Assembly: GCA_038521865.1 (NCBI GenBank)
Contig: JBCBKO010000005.1
Coordinates: 124,001 to 188,000 of the forward strand
Reading direction: 5' to 3'
Source: CALBPI01 sp038521865
Lineage (GTDB): Bacteria > Pseudomonadota > Gammaproteobacteria > Steroidobacterales > Woeseiaceae
DNA: 64,000 nt
Shown: positions 7,622 to 17,630 of the stretch, piece by piece
How positions within the stretch are numbered: the first letter of the stretch is position 1
How the letters are laid out: each line of letters begins with the position of its first letter
Program-made: the position numbers and the translations under genes
The notes under the pieces: model-generated
The model's input: only the letters and a program-made list of their open reading frames with translations
What the model was told of the DNA's origin: nothing
The model's database searches: none

Positions 7622-10024
7622 ATGCATAAGACAACGAAATCAATCGCCTACATGGCAATCGCATTACTGCTGACCGCATGCGGCGGCGGCGGAGGTGGTG
7701 GGGGCGGCACCACGGTAGCGGTACCGCCACCGAGCAATAACGCACCTTCAATCAGCGGAAGTCCGGCGGATACGACCAATGCTGGCAGGTTGTATACGTT
7801 TACGCCGACAGCCAGCGACGCCGACGGCGATACGCTGACGTTCAGCATTCAGAACCAGCCGCTCTGGGCCACCTTCGACGATGCGACCGGGCAACTCTCG
7901 GGTACGCCGTTTGCTGCCAATGTCGGTACCACTGAAGACGTACTCATCAGCGTGAGTGACGGAGAGGCAACGGCATCTCTTGCACCGTTTTCACTGATGG
8001 TCACGCCGCAACAATTAACAACAGCCAACTTCGTTCCGATGGGTGCAACGACGCCGATGGCGAATGGCTATCGATCGGTCGGCACGCTGACTGTGAATAC
8101 CGGCGAGCGTGAACAGGTGTTTGAGAATTCAGACCTCACGCTGGAGTTTGATGAAGAAGGTAATTTGCTCGACATCTTCGGTGACACAGACTTGCCACCA
8201 GCGCTCGCTGACAACGTCGCCGTCAATGTGGGCGTTCGAGCATTCCTGCGTCTCATGAGCGGCGCGGAAATCAGCGCCGACCCGACATTCGGCATCGATC
8301 TGCCAGATGAGATCGATTACTTCGTGTACTTCCTCGGTGCGGGCGTAGAGCTGACCGTAACCAACCCCATCGATCCGAATATCGTCAATGTCGAAAATCT
8401 GGAAGTGCCGTTGATCGAGGGCGAGATCCACATCATCGCCGACCCGACGGATACGATGCTCTACCGCTACGGCGAGTTAAACGGCACCGGCGCAGGACGC
8501 GGTGAGTCCTTCAACCGACTGATTCGTTTCGAGCCCGTTCAGAGCTTTCCCGGCCTTGATGCATTCGGCGGAGACTCCGTCGAGCGAGGCCAGATTACCT
8601 TTGGCCTTAAGGGCGGTGTGGAGCTTGTCGAAATCCAGGGGTATCGAGTGATGCGAGAGCCGAGCTTCAGCGACATCAACTGGGACGACGTGTTGAACAC
8701 CGATGTTCAGCATAGAACGGGCACTAACGGTATCGCGGACTTTGGCGTCAACGTGCTCAACGTCGGTGTCTTCGACTTCGCGGATGCAAGCCTGAGCGCG
8801 CTGTTTGTTTCCGAGCCGCTCCGACGCGAATCGATCTGGTCATTCTCCGTGGATATTGGTGCTAATCAGGAAGATGTCTGGGTGCCCGATTGGTTCCACG
8901 TATTGCCGCGGGGCGGCTTCTCCGCCGATGCCAATTTCGACAATATTGGCAGCTTTTTCTTCGATGTCAGTGGCAACTTCGAGAGCACGATCCCAGCCGC
9001 AAACCTCAGCGGTAGTATCCAGCTCTCCAACGACGGCGCAGTATTCGAAGGCTCGACGGCGGGGGACGGTGAGCCGCTGGTTCTCTCGCTATCGTTCCTG
9101 AATTTCGAGACGGTTGGGCGCGTTGAGTATCCGACGAGTTTCGAGTCAACGCTTCGCAGCGATGTCTCGGATGCACTGGATCGCGAGCTTGTTCGCATTG
9201 ATGACGCAGTCGCAGATCTTGAGCAAGCCACCGCGGACTATGAGTTCGAAGTAAGCTTGCGTGGACTGCGTGAGTCACTACCGGTGATGATGAACACGGC
9301 GATCGCGACCGCACAGTCTATCCCCGGCATCATCGAGGAACGAGCTCGCACCGCGGCGCTCAATCGAATGCGCAACACCTGCACAACGGTCGTGCTTGCC
9401 AGAGTCTGCGTGGACGATGTGGTCAATGAAAATGCCATCGCAGACGACGTTGCCTCTTCAGCGCGCGCTCAAGCCGCCGCAAATATTGTGCCGCATGTCT
9501 CGGCGATGCAGAACTTGAGGGCGCGTGCATTGGAAGATGATGATGAGTCGCTTCGCGAGGCGCTACGCACTGCCTTGGCGGAGGCGTATAACCAACGCAC
9601 CTACTCGCGCCGCATCCGAATCACGCGTCGAATTACTGCGGGTCCTTTCAACACGACACTGACGATGTATGACCAGACCTACACCCGCAATATCCTGAGC
9701 AGCGGTGATGCCGCGGCGGTGGCAGAGGCGCGCGATAATGCACCGCAGATTCAGGTGACCAGCGATCGACGTATCGCGGCACAAGATGTCGTGGACGCGC
9801 TGCCAATTCGCGAAAACGTCGAGCAGACGAAAGAGGACGTCAACAACGGAACGCAGACGTCGCCGATACCCTCAGGCTTCGGCTACACCGCGAGTGGCTC
9901 GGACTACTCCGCGTTTGTCACGGTCGATGGTCAGGACTTTGCGACCGAGCTGAACGTGCTTAGCCCTGGCGAAGCGTTAGAAGCAGGTGCCGATGCAGTT
10001 GCAGAGCTGCTGTTGGACGAGTAG
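7622..10024 (+). CDS. Large lipoprotein with poly-Gly linker and Ig/cadherin-like domain
   Basis: The product (800 aa) starts at ATG 7622 with GAGGAG eight bases upstream. The signal peptide ends at lipobox Cys20 (LLTAC) and is followed directly by nine glycines and a Pro-rich spacer. Residues about 40-135 form a putative Ig/cadherin-like domain (TASDADGDTLTFSI, DDATGQLSGTPF, ISVSDGEA). The rest is Asp/Glu-rich and unrecognised, with a probable coiled region (about 520-620) and two Cys at TCTTVVLARVC. An ECF sigma factor and a kinase follow on the same strand 70 bp later. The same combination recurs at 52.5-58 kb. The function is probably extracellular or surface binding. Confidence 0.72.
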   Translation: MHKTTKSIAYMAIALLLTACGGGGGGGGGTTVAVPPPSNNAPSISGSPADTTNAGRLYTFTPTASDADGDTLTFSIQNQPLWATFDDATGQLSGTPFAANVGTTEDVLISVSDGEATASLAPFSLMVTPQQLTTANFVPMGATTPMANGYRSVGTLTVNTGEREQVFENSDLTLEFDEEGNLLDIFGDTDLPPALADNVAVNVGVRAFLRLMSGAEISADPTFGIDLPDEIDYFVYFLGAGVELTVTNPIDPNIVNVENLEVPLIEGEIHIIADPTDTMLYRYGELNGTGAGRGESFNRLIRFEPVQSFPGLDAFGGDSVERGQITFGLKGGVELVEIQGYRVMREPSFSDINWDDVLNTDVQHRTGTNGIADFGVNVLNVGVFDFADASLSALFVSEPLRRESIWSFSVDIGANQEDVWVPDWFHVLPRGGFSADANFDNIGSFFFDVSGNFESTIPAANLSGSIQLSNDGAVFEGSTAGDGEPLVLSLSFLNFETVGRVEYPTSFESTLRSDVSDALDRELVRIDDAVADLEQATADYEFEVSLRGLRESLPVMMNTAIATAQSIPGIIEERARTAALNRMRNTCTTVVLARVCVDDVVNENAIADDVASSARAQAAANIVPHVSAMQNLRARALEDDDESLREALRTALAEAYNQRTYSRRIRITRRITAGPFNTTLTMYDQTYTRNILSSGDAAAVAEARDNAPQIQVTSDRRIAAQDVVDALPIRENVEQTKEDVNNGTQTSPIPSGFGYTASGSDYSAFVTVDGQDFATELNVLSPGEALEAGADAVAELLLDE

Positions 10025-10094
10025 TGCGCGCGGGTTCGGTCCTCGCCGTCGTGGCGTGTGCAGATGCCATCCCTGCTGCTGATAGACTGCCGTC

Positions 10095-10655
10095 ATGGGC
10101 GAGGATAAAGACATCACGCAATTGCTCAACCGCTGGATCGACGGCGACACCGAAGCAGGTGATGCATTGGCACCGCTGGTCTATGACGAGCTTCGTCATC
10201 GCGCGGGTCGTGCGTTTGCTCGGGAACGCCCCGGACACACGCTTCAGCCCACGGCGTTGGTCAACGAAGCATTCGCGGCGCTTGTGCGTGTCGACATCAC
10301 CTGGCAGGACCGGGCCCACTTCTTCGCGCTTGCCGCTCGCATGATGCGTCGCCTGTTGGTCAATCATGCGAGCGCCAAGCTCGCCGACAAACGCGGCGGC
10401 AATGCGCAGCGTGTCACGCTCGATCCGGCGGCAGTGAGTAGCGCTGATCAGACGATAGAGTTGGTGCGGTTGAATGATGCGCTTGAGGCACTCGCAACAC
10501 TTGATGAGAGAAAGGCGGAGTTGATTGAGCTGCAGTACTTCGGCGGTCTTACGTTTGCGGAGATGGAAGAAGTCACTGGCATGTCATCCAGCTCACTGGA
10601 TCGACATCTGCGCATGGCGCGAGCATGGCTCAAGGATGCACTGACAAATCCATGA
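10095..10655 (+). CDS. ECF-type RNA polymerase sigma factor
   Basis: The product (186 aa) starts MGEDKDITQLLNRW. Region 2 includes the conserved LQPTALVNEAF and WQDRAHFFALAARMMRRLLVNHA. Region 4 has ELIELQYFGGLTFAEM and the recognition-helix segment SSSLDRHLRMARAWL. This matches the sigma-70 ECF family (PF07638-like) that typically accompanies PknB-type kinases in Xanthomonadales and relatives. The kinase starts 22 bp downstream, so the two form an operon in which the kinase could control sigma activity. No anti-sigma factor is seen. A paralogue lies at 52492-53055. Confidence 0.9.
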   Translation: MGEDKDITQLLNRWIDGDTEAGDALAPLVYDELRHRAGRAFARERPGHTLQPTALVNEAFAALVRVDITWQDRAHFFALAARMMRRLLVNHASAKLADKRGGNAQRVTLDPAAVSSADQTIELVRLNDALEALATLDERKAELIELQYFGGLTFAEMEEVTGMSSSSLDRHLRMARAWLKDALTNP

Positions 10656-10677
10656 TACGGAACCTGCTGACGGAACG

Positions 10678-13482
10678 ATGAGCACAACTGACTGGACCAT
10701 TTTGGAGCGCGCGTTTGAGGAGGCGTCGAGTCTTACCGGCGAACAACGTGAAGCGTTCCTTGCGGACTTCACAAAGTCGTATCCCGATCTTGTCTCGAAG
10801 CTAACGGACCTCCTGCGTGCCGATGCGCAGCAAGACGATTCGCTGGAGGCACCCATTCGCGCCGCTGCTGACTCCTACGCAGAAGCGACCGACGATATCT
10901 GGATTGGGCGCACACTCGGTGTCTGGCGCATCGACGAACGTATTGCAGCCGGCGGCATGGGAGCGGTGTTTCTTGCACACCGATCAGATAGTGAGTACGC
11001 GCAGAAAGCCGCGCTGAAAATCATGACGGGGCAACTGCTTGCCCCAGACGCGATTTCTCGTTTTCGGGCAGAGCGACAGATTCTCGCGAGTCTGCAGCAC
11101 CCAAATATTGCTTCTTTGATCGATGGGGGATCCACGGATGAGCAATTGCCGTTCATTGTCATGGAGTACATCGACGGACGGCCGATTGATGCTTACTGCG
11201 ACAAAGAGCAGCTGGATATTCGCGAACGGCTGAGACTGTTTCAGAAAGTGTGCGATGCACTCGACTATGCACACCGCAATCTTGTCGTTCATCGCGATAT
11301 CAAGCCGAGCAATATTCTTGTCGATGTCAGTGGCGAGCCGAAGCTGCTGGACTTTGGTATTGCGAAGCTTCTTGATGCGGGCAGCTATGACATGACGCAG
11401 GCACTCACGCGTGCGGACGCTCGCGCTATGACGCTGAGTTACGCGAGTCCCGAGCATGTGCTGGGCCAGCCCGTATCGATTGCCTCGGATGTGTATTCGC
11501 TCGGGGTGTTGCTCTATCGACTCTTAACCGGTCGCTCTCCCTATGATGAGAGCGAAGACTCACAGCGGAGCATCGAGAACGCGATTCTGGAAACCGATCC
11601 GGAGCGTCCCAGCGCGGCTGTGACACGCGAAGGTACTGGCGCGCTTCCATCCGCGGCTCGCGCGCAACGGATGTTGGTCGGTGATCTCGACAACATTGTG
11701 CTCAAGGCCTTACAGAAAGAGCCCGAGCGACGCTACGTAACGGCCGCGGCACTGCGCGAAGACATTGAGCGTTACCTTACCGATCGACCGGTTGCAGCGA
11801 GGCCTGCATCTCTGGTCTACAAGGCACGCAAGTTCGCTCGGCGCAATCTACTCGCGCTGACGGGGTCGGTGGTGTTCGCTGTGACCGTGATCGCATTGGT
11901 CGTGTTCTACACCGGCAGACTTTCTCTGGAACGCGATGCTGCACAGATGCAGGCAGAACGTTCAGACGAGATCGCAAGATTTCTCACGAGCCTTTTTGAC
12001 AGCGCATCGCCCTACAACGCCAAGGGGCAGCAAGTCACCGCGGTCGAACTCCTGGAGCAAGGCTTCGAACGCATCGAGTCGCTGGAAGTGCGACCGGCGT
12101 TGCAGGCGAGCCTCATGCAAAACATCGGCAACAACATGACGGCGCTGGGCCAGCAGCAGCGCGCCATCCCGATGCTCGAACGTGCACTAAAGATTCTTGA
12201 GCAACAACGGAAGGTGGACCAATACGTACTTCTGGATGTTCTCGACAATCTGTCCGAAGCGTATCGACAAGTCGGTGCCTATGACGAGGCGCTCGCTTAT
12301 CGACAAGAAGCAGTTTCGCTGGCGACCGAACTTTATGGGTCGAACCATGAGCGCGTTGCCTACCTCATGATGCGGATTGGCGTAACGCTGTTCGATATGA
12401 GGCGTGTCGACGAAGCGCTGGATATCGAGGCGCGGGCACTGGCGAAGCTCGATGGGATCGGGCAGCGAGAGACACCCTCCGCGATTGATGCGCGAGGCAA
12501 CTATGCGAACTCACTGCAATACGCAGGGCGGCTCACTGAAGCGATCACCACACATCGCGAAACGGTGTCTTTGTCGGAACGCGTGGACGGCGAGCTCGCA
12601 CCGAATACCTTGATCCGTATGGCCAACCTCGCAGGAACACTGGTCCAAGTCGGGAAGTTACGCGAGGCCGATGCGCTCATCGATACGGCGCTGGAGCGTG
12701 GCGCGCGGGTATGGCCGGCAGGCTACGACCAGTTCGTCTACTTTTATTATCAGAAGTGTCAGATTGCCCGGCGACTAGGGGATTTCGAGGAGGCAATCGC
12801 GGCGTGTACCGAGGCCATTGAGATCGCGAGGAACAATTTTGGTGACCAGAGCCTGTTCTACGCGAGACCGGTGCGCGACCTCGCAGCTTTGCTCGGCCAC
12901 CTACGAGAATTCGAGGCTGCGGCAAGGCTTTACGACCAAGCGCAGGCGGTCGTCGAGGCCGGTGCTGGTGCTGACAGTCTTACGATGCGAATCATCTATG
13001 TACGACGAGCGGAAACGCTGTTGGGGGCAGGTGATTATGCGCGGGCTGAGTCGCTGCTTCGTGAGGCGTTGGTGCAAAAGGATCGGATGGCGAGCAACAC
13101 TGCGGTGTTCGCCGAAGCGCTACTCGTCGATGCGCTGAGTAAGTCCGGAAAGACTGACGACGCAACGGTACTATTTGATGAGATCTTGCCTAGTGCTGAG
13201 GCTCGCTATAGGGACTATCCGGCCATCCTCCCTGTCTTGAGTGCCGGGACCGCACTCTTTCGCGCAGTCGGCGATTTTGATCGCGCTTTGGCACTGGGTG
13301 AACAAATAGAACAGCTGATTGCCGGGATCGGTGAACCCATGAGCTGGTCTAGCGCGATCGCACTCGGTGAATACGGATTGGTGTTGGAGGAGATCGGCGA
13401 CGCTAAGGCGCAAGCAGTGCTGGAGACATCCCGCGAGGTGCTATCGCCGCTCTTTGGGAGTGACGATCCTCGCGTGCCGTAG
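10678..13482 (+). CDS. Transmembrane Ser/Thr protein kinase with C-terminal TPR domain
   Basis: The product (934 aa) has a PknB-type kinase domain at about residues 75-370: the Gly-rich loop (AAGGMGAVF, 90-98), the catalytic Lys114 (ALKIM), HRDIKPSN at 205-212 and DFG at 225-227. All catalytic residues are present. A juxtamembrane basic stretch and one membrane helix (about 390-412) follow. The remaining 500 residues are predicted outside the cytoplasm and consist of repeated helical TPR-like units. Kinase signalling is thus linked to a periplasmic protein-binding domain. It follows an ECF sigma gene by 22 bp. It is convergent with, and one base from, the next gene. Confidence 0.9.
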   Translation: MSTTDWTILERAFEEASSLTGEQREAFLADFTKSYPDLVSKLTDLLRADAQQDDSLEAPIRAAADSYAEATDDIWIGRTLGVWRIDERIAAGGMGAVFLAHRSDSEYAQKAALKIMTGQLLAPDAISRFRAERQILASLQHPNIASLIDGGSTDEQLPFIVMEYIDGRPIDAYCDKEQLDIRERLRLFQKVCDALDYAHRNLVVHRDIKPSNILVDVSGEPKLLDFGIAKLLDAGSYDMTQALTRADARAMTLSYASPEHVLGQPVSIASDVYSLGVLLYRLLTGRSPYDESEDSQRSIENAILETDPERPSAAVTREGTGALPSAARAQRMLVGDLDNIVLKALQKEPERRYVTAAALREDIERYLTDRPVAARPASLVYKARKFARRNLLALTGSVVFAVTVIALVVFYTGRLSLERDAAQMQAERSDEIARFLTSLFDSASPYNAKGQQVTAVELLEQGFERIESLEVRPALQASLMQNIGNNMTALGQQQRAIPMLERALKILEQQRKVDQYVLLDVLDNLSEAYRQVGAYDEALAYRQEAVSLATELYGSNHERVAYLMMRIGVTLFDMRRVDEALDIEARALAKLDGIGQRETPSAIDARGNYANSLQYAGRLTEAITTHRETVSLSERVDGELAPNTLIRMANLAGTLVQVGKLREADALIDTALERGARVWPAGYDQFVYFYYQKCQIARRLGDFEEAIAACTEAIEIARNNFGDQSLFYARPVRDLAALLGHLREFEAAARLYDQAQAVVEAGAGADSLTMRIIYVRRAETLLGAGDYARAESLLREALVQKDRMASNTAVFAEALLVDALSKSGKTDDATVLFDEILPSAEARYRDYPAILPVLSAGTALFRAVGDFDRALALGEQIEQLIAGIGEPMSWSSAIALGEYGLVLEEIGDAKAQAVLETSREVLSPLFGSDDPRVP

Positions 13483-13483
13483 C

Positions 13484-14374
13484 CTAATGGCAGTCCCAGT
13501 TGTACCAGACCTGACTGAAGTCGCGTGCGGCGAGATCTGAGGGACGAATAAAGAAATTCGCAATGCCGACATCACCCCACATCATGTCGAGATCGCCGAT
13601 GGTCTGCGAATCTAGCTGCAGCAACACTTGCCAGTCTTCATCTTTGCCTTCGTACGAGCGTGGATCGGTCTGCGTGAACACTGCATAGCCGCCGATCTGA
13701 TGCGAAGGTGAATCGATCGCATAGTCATACAGCGGCTCGGTCTCGTCATACCGTTGGCGGACGCCAGGTAGCAATGCATCGAATCGGTAGTCGAGGGGCG
13801 ATGGGCGACTGGATACTGACTCAAACGTCACCGCGGACTCACCCCTGAATGGCAGGTAGTCGTCCTCCGAAAGCGTCACGCTCGGTGCGCCGACATGGTC
13901 TTCCGCATCGAAGCGCTCATGAAATACGATCGCATAATCGTGATTCTTCGAATCGTCTGTGCCGGGTCGCGTGAAATCCGACCCGTAAAGATCATCCGCT
14001 GAGATAAAGAATTGCAGCAAACCGGAAGTCGGGTAATCGGCTAACGGCTCTGCAATCTCGGCGAAGTTGATTTGCGCGAGGAACTGCAGCGGTTCACCTT
14101 TCCCGGAGGTTGGATAGGGTTTCTCTGATGGCCAGAAGGGCTCACCACCGACTTTGGAAGCGGTTGTCGAATCGGCAGGTCTTCCGGTCAGGACCAGCCG
14201 AATTGCGGGGAGCGCATTTGCGTCGATAGCAGCTTTCCATTGCTCGAGTTGGGCATTGTCTTTGGGTTCTTCTAGCTTCCGCTGCGTATCTGAGTCGGAG
14301 TTCGCCGAGGAGCGAGTCGTCAGGAAGACTGCAAGCGCGATCAGAAAGACGCTGATAAATACAACAAGCTTCAT
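13484..14374 (-). CDS. DUF1963 (YwqG-like) protein with N-terminal membrane anchor
   Basis: The product (296 aa) starts with a hydrophobic anchor (VVFISVFLIALAVFL) and a polar linker. The DUF1963 domain shows SKVGGEPFWPSEKPYP, LQFLAQINFAEI, LLQFFISADD, HQIGGYAVFTQTDPR and a C-terminal WGDVGIANFFI plus YNWDCH. The family has no firmly known biochemical role. Its ATG overlaps the end of the FAD oxidoreductase gene by 4 bp, so the two are translationally coupled. A joint function in the envelope is inferred from this coupling. Confidence 0.82.
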   Translation of the reverse strand: MKLVVFISVFLIALAVFLTTRSSANSDSDTQRKLEEPKDNAQLEQWKAAIDANALPAIRLVLTGRPADSTTASKVGGEPFWPSEKPYPTSGKGEPLQFLAQINFAEIAEPLADYPTSGLLQFFISADDLYGSDFTRPGTDDSKNHDYAIVFHERFDAEDHVGAPSVTLSEDDYLPFRGESAVTFESVSSRPSPLDYRFDALLPGVRQRYDETEPLYDYAIDSPSHQIGGYAVFTQTDPRSYEGKDEDWQVLLQLDSQTIGDLDMMWGDVGIANFFIRPSDLAARDFSQVWYNWDCH

Positions 14375-16218
14375 GAAGCGCTCTTGATCAACTCGCTCAC
14401 CGCTCTGTGAGCCTGGCTGATTGCGGTGTTCGTATCCGCAGACGCACCGGCGTCCGAATTCGCGATTGCGATCCGACCAAACTGCTGCCTACCGATGACC
14501 CACGGTTTCTCGGCGTCACTCGCGTACTCTGGTTCCCAAAGCAACTTCGGGCTGTAGGAGTAGCCGTGCGCCCAACGATTTACGGTGATTGCGGTGATGT
14601 CTTTCTCGGCATCAAAGCCGGTTGTGCCGAGTGCCTGGTCCAGTTGATCACGGACATGAAATTCATAGGTAGAGAACGGTGTTTCCAACAACTGCTGTCG
14701 ACCGGCACGCCATTGCGCTGGGCCTTGGATGTCTTCGAAGTAGGGTACGTGACACATGTGCAACGACATAGGTTCATCCGGGCTTGCACCGAACTTGTAT
14801 CCACCTAGGCTGACGGGATAGTCGAGCTCGACTTGCTTGTAGAAGTCGTTGGTGTAGAAGACGAAGCGTAGGTCTTGTTCCGCGAAGGCTTGCCAGTTCG
14901 GGACCATCACCTTCGTGTACACCAGCGGTACCTTCACGTTGTAAGACAGTCCGGCCTTTTGCGCGTCAGGAAGCTCGGGGCAAAGATACGGGATCGCGCT
15001 GTTGTAGCAGGCCATGACGCAATGACGAGCTCGGATTGCATGGGTGTCCTGTCCATGCACATAGGTCACATTGACTGAGCGCTCGTTGGTGCTGTGCGCG
15101 ACATTGACGACAGTGCTGTTGAGTCGGATGCGTACTGGCGAACCCGGTCGGTCCAGCTGTGTGTAGTCGAGTTTAGCGAGCACGCTGTCTTCCATCGTCT
15201 TGCCGGGTAGTGCCGCAGGGATGAGCTGGCGCACAAGCAAGCGTGCGATCGTCGCATTGCCATCGGGGAAGTGAAAGATATAGGGCTCAGAGCCGCGCCC
15301 TTCGTCGAGCTCAAGCGTGTGCGTCAATCCGGGCAGGCTGCCGCCATCGCCATATTCAAGAATATCGAGTGCAGGAATCTCGTCCATGCCTACGCACCAG
15401 AAGCTCATGCCCCAACGCTGATACATCTCAAGTATCTGCGCATCCACGCGCACGTAGTCGGCGAGATACTCGCGATAGCTGATGCTAGCAAGACGTTCGA
15501 TCTTCTCCTGTTTTGACAGGCCGGGTAGGTAATCGCGCTCGTCGGTGAATGTTCGAAGCAGGTCGGCCTTGGCTTTGTCGTTTAACGGTGTCTCGGCGAC
15601 GAAGTCGGCCCACGGACGGCTGCCGTAGCCTGTGACCAATTTGCGTTGACCATACGTCTTTGCATCGAAGGCGATACCGTAACCCAGCCCGAGATCATCG
15701 TAGAGGTCCTGATCGTAATAATCGTAGAAGCGGTCGACGTCGACACCGACATCTTTGAGCAACTGGCTGGAGACAGCGGTATAGCTAGACGGCGAATCGA
15801 TCGATTCTGTGCCGCCGTAAGCGATCTGGCGTCGACCATTCACGTCGAACTCGTTGCGTTTTGCATGACCGCCGAAATCGTCGTGGTTATCGAGTATCAG
15901 AATTCGCGCGTCGGGGTTCTCGCGACGGTAGAAATAGGCTGCGGATAAGCCGCTGATCCCGCCGCCGACGACCACAAGATCGTAGTCCTCTTCGATATCT
16001 GGCGTTTTCCACTCTCCGCCGGCAACACGTGCGTGCATGGTTTGCCAGGCGCCGTCGTGACTGCCACGCAGTCCTGTCTTGGTGGGTGGGTAGTAATCAG
16101 CAGGCAATTGGAAGCGCTTTTCATCACGGCCGAAGACTTTCGTCCACGGTGTGATCAGCGATGCGCCGATGGCAATGCGTGTGCCGTTCAAAAAATCGCG
16201 ACGTGTGGTCTTGGTCAT
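14371..16218 (-). CDS. Tat-exported FAD-dependent amine oxidoreductase, SpdH-like
   Basis: The product (615 aa) begins with a twin-arginine type signal (TTRRDFLNGTRIAIGAS). It has the tract DYYPPTKTGLRGSH and an FAD-binding Rossmann motif VVGGGISG at 83-90, followed by LDNHDDFGGHAKRNEF. The C-terminal FAD signature is GRIAIANSDAGA. From memory this layout and length match spermidine dehydrogenase (SpdH) of Pseudomonas, so a periplasmic polyamine oxidation role is plausible; the substrate is not proven. A GGGGGCTGCCGG stretch precedes the ATG. It is the first gene of a two-gene operon with the DUF1963 protein. Confidence 0.82.
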   Translation of the reverse strand: MTKTTRRDFLNGTRIAIGASLITPWTKVFGRDEKRFQLPADYYPPTKTGLRGSHDGAWQTMHARVAGGEWKTPDIEEDYDLVVVGGGISGLSAAYFYRRENPDARILILDNHDDFGGHAKRNEFDVNGRRQIAYGGTESIDSPSSYTAVSSQLLKDVGVDVDRFYDYYDQDLYDDLGLGYGIAFDAKTYGQRKLVTGYGSRPWADFVAETPLNDKAKADLLRTFTDERDYLPGLSKQEKIERLASISYREYLADYVRVDAQILEMYQRWGMSFWCVGMDEIPALDILEYGDGGSLPGLTHTLELDEGRGSEPYIFHFPDGNATIARLLVRQLIPAALPGKTMEDSVLAKLDYTQLDRPGSPVRIRLNSTVVNVAHSTNERSVNVTYVHGQDTHAIRARHCVMACYNSAIPYLCPELPDAQKAGLSYNVKVPLVYTKVMVPNWQAFAEQDLRFVFYTNDFYKQVELDYPVSLGGYKFGASPDEPMSLHMCHVPYFEDIQGPAQWRAGRQQLLETPFSTYEFHVRDQLDQALGTTGFDAEKDITAITVNRWAHGYSYSPKLLWEPEYASDAEKPWVIGRQQFGRIAIANSDAGASADTNTAISQAHRAVSELIKSAS

Positions 16219-16295
16219 CCGGCAGCCCCCGTTGCCTTGGATCAGTATGGAGAGCTTACCACTGAGATGTCATCGCGCAGCCGCTCGGTTTGATT

Positions 16296-17630
16296 TCAAT
16301 CCCGGGGGAGCGTCAGTTTGACGCAGAACCCGCCTGCGGCAAGGTTGCGTGCGACCACCGTACCCTTGTGGAGCTTTGCCGCATGTGCAGCGATAGCGAG
16401 GCCAATTCCGCCTCCTCCTGTGCGCGTCGTACTCCCTTCTTCGACTCGATAGAACGGAAGAAAAATAGTCTCGAGTGCTTCCTCTGGGACACCTTTTCCG
16501 TTGTCGCTAACTTCGATACTGACCTCATCGACATCATCAGTGACGGAGATCGTTACCCTGGTGTTTGCTTCAGTGTGTGAGATAGCGTTCCGAATGATGT
16601 TCTCGATTGCGCTATGAATCAGGCCGTGCTCGACTGCGAGGAGTATCCGATCCGGAGAGTCGACGATGAGTTCCGTGTTGTTCGATTCCGCTTCAATACT
16701 CGCATCATCCGCAATATTGCGAACAAGGTCTGCAATATCGGTTGTGGTGCGTTTGATGTCCTCTTGCATCTGTAATCGACTAAACGCAAGAATCTCGCCA
16801 ATTAACTCATCGAGTCGGTCGAGTTCGTTCTCGAGTCGGAGCAGAAACTCCGGCTGCGTATGGTCGGCTTGTTGGCCGGCGATTGAGACTAGAGCCTTCA
16901 GGCGCGCGAGCGGAGAGCGCAATTCATGTGAGACGTTCCGCATCATCTGTCGTTGTGTCGATAGCGACAATGCCACTCGTTCTGTCATAAAGTCGAAGTC
17001 GTGTGCCAGCTCAGCAAGTGCATCCTGACGCTTGCCGAGGGCTGGTGCGACGCGAACGGATAAATTACCCGAAGCCACGAGTCGACCTGCTTCGCGGAGT
17101 CTTGAGACTGGCTTGGTCACAAAGTGAGCAAGTAGTGCCGACACGATTGCGCTAATGAGCAAAGCAACAGTCACAAAAATGACGCGAGCCATCGGGTCGC
17201 GGAGTGCCCTGCCAAAGACGTACATGCCCTCATAGCTCGCGACTGTGTACCCGCCAAGTCCTTCCGAGACGACACTCACACGAGGCCATACCGTAGGCAG
17301 CCAGCCCGAAACTTCCTCGCCAACAATAGCTTGAAATACGAGATTCGGGACTGGACGACCGAGGACGTCATAGCCCTCAGCGTCGAGAATGAAGACTTCG
17401 AGAAGTGGTGCGACATCAATCGCGTACCGCGTGGCGATTTCTGGAGCGTCTAGTGAATCCTTGGCCAGCGCGGTACGCATGTCGCTGGCTACGAGTTGAG
17501 CTAGCTGTTCACCGGCAGGAGTGTCAGGGTGGGTGCGGGGAAGCCAACGCGAGAAGTACACTGCGATGACGAACGAAATCATTGCGATCGCCCATACCGA
17601 TACAAAGATTCGCCAGAAAAAACGCGTCAT
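16296..17630 (-). CDS. cpxA: CpxA-like envelope-stress sensor histidine kinase
   Basis: The product (444 aa) has an N-terminal membrane helix (residues 5-28), a periplasmic sensor of about 130 residues, a second helix (about 150-170) and a HAMP domain (TKPVSRLREAGRLVASG). The HisKA box is RNVSHELRSPLARL with His235. The HATPase domain has IRNAISHT, DNGKGV and GGGGIGLAIA. The RNVSHELRSPLARL box and the domain order are as in CpxA. It overlaps the response regulator gene by 4 bp. In the known system CpxA phosphorylates CpxR when envelope proteins misfold. Confidence 0.85.
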   Translation of the reverse strand: MTRFFWRIFVSVWAIAMISFVIAVYFSRWLPRTHPDTPAGEQLAQLVASDMRTALAKDSLDAPEIATRYAIDVAPLLEVFILDAEGYDVLGRPVPNLVFQAIVGEEVSGWLPTVWPRVSVVSEGLGGYTVASYEGMYVFGRALRDPMARVIFVTVALLISAIVSALLAHFVTKPVSRLREAGRLVASGNLSVRVAPALGKRQDALAELAHDFDFMTERVALSLSTQRQMMRNVSHELRSPLARLKALVSIAGQQADHTQPEFLLRLENELDRLDELIGEILAFSRLQMQEDIKRTTTDIADLVRNIADDASIEAESNNTELIVDSPDRILLAVEHGLIHSAIENIIRNAISHTEANTRVTISVTDDVDEVSIEVSDNGKGVPEEALETIFLPFYRVEEGSTTRTGGGGIGLAIAAHAAKLHKGTVVARNLAAGGFCVKLTLPRD

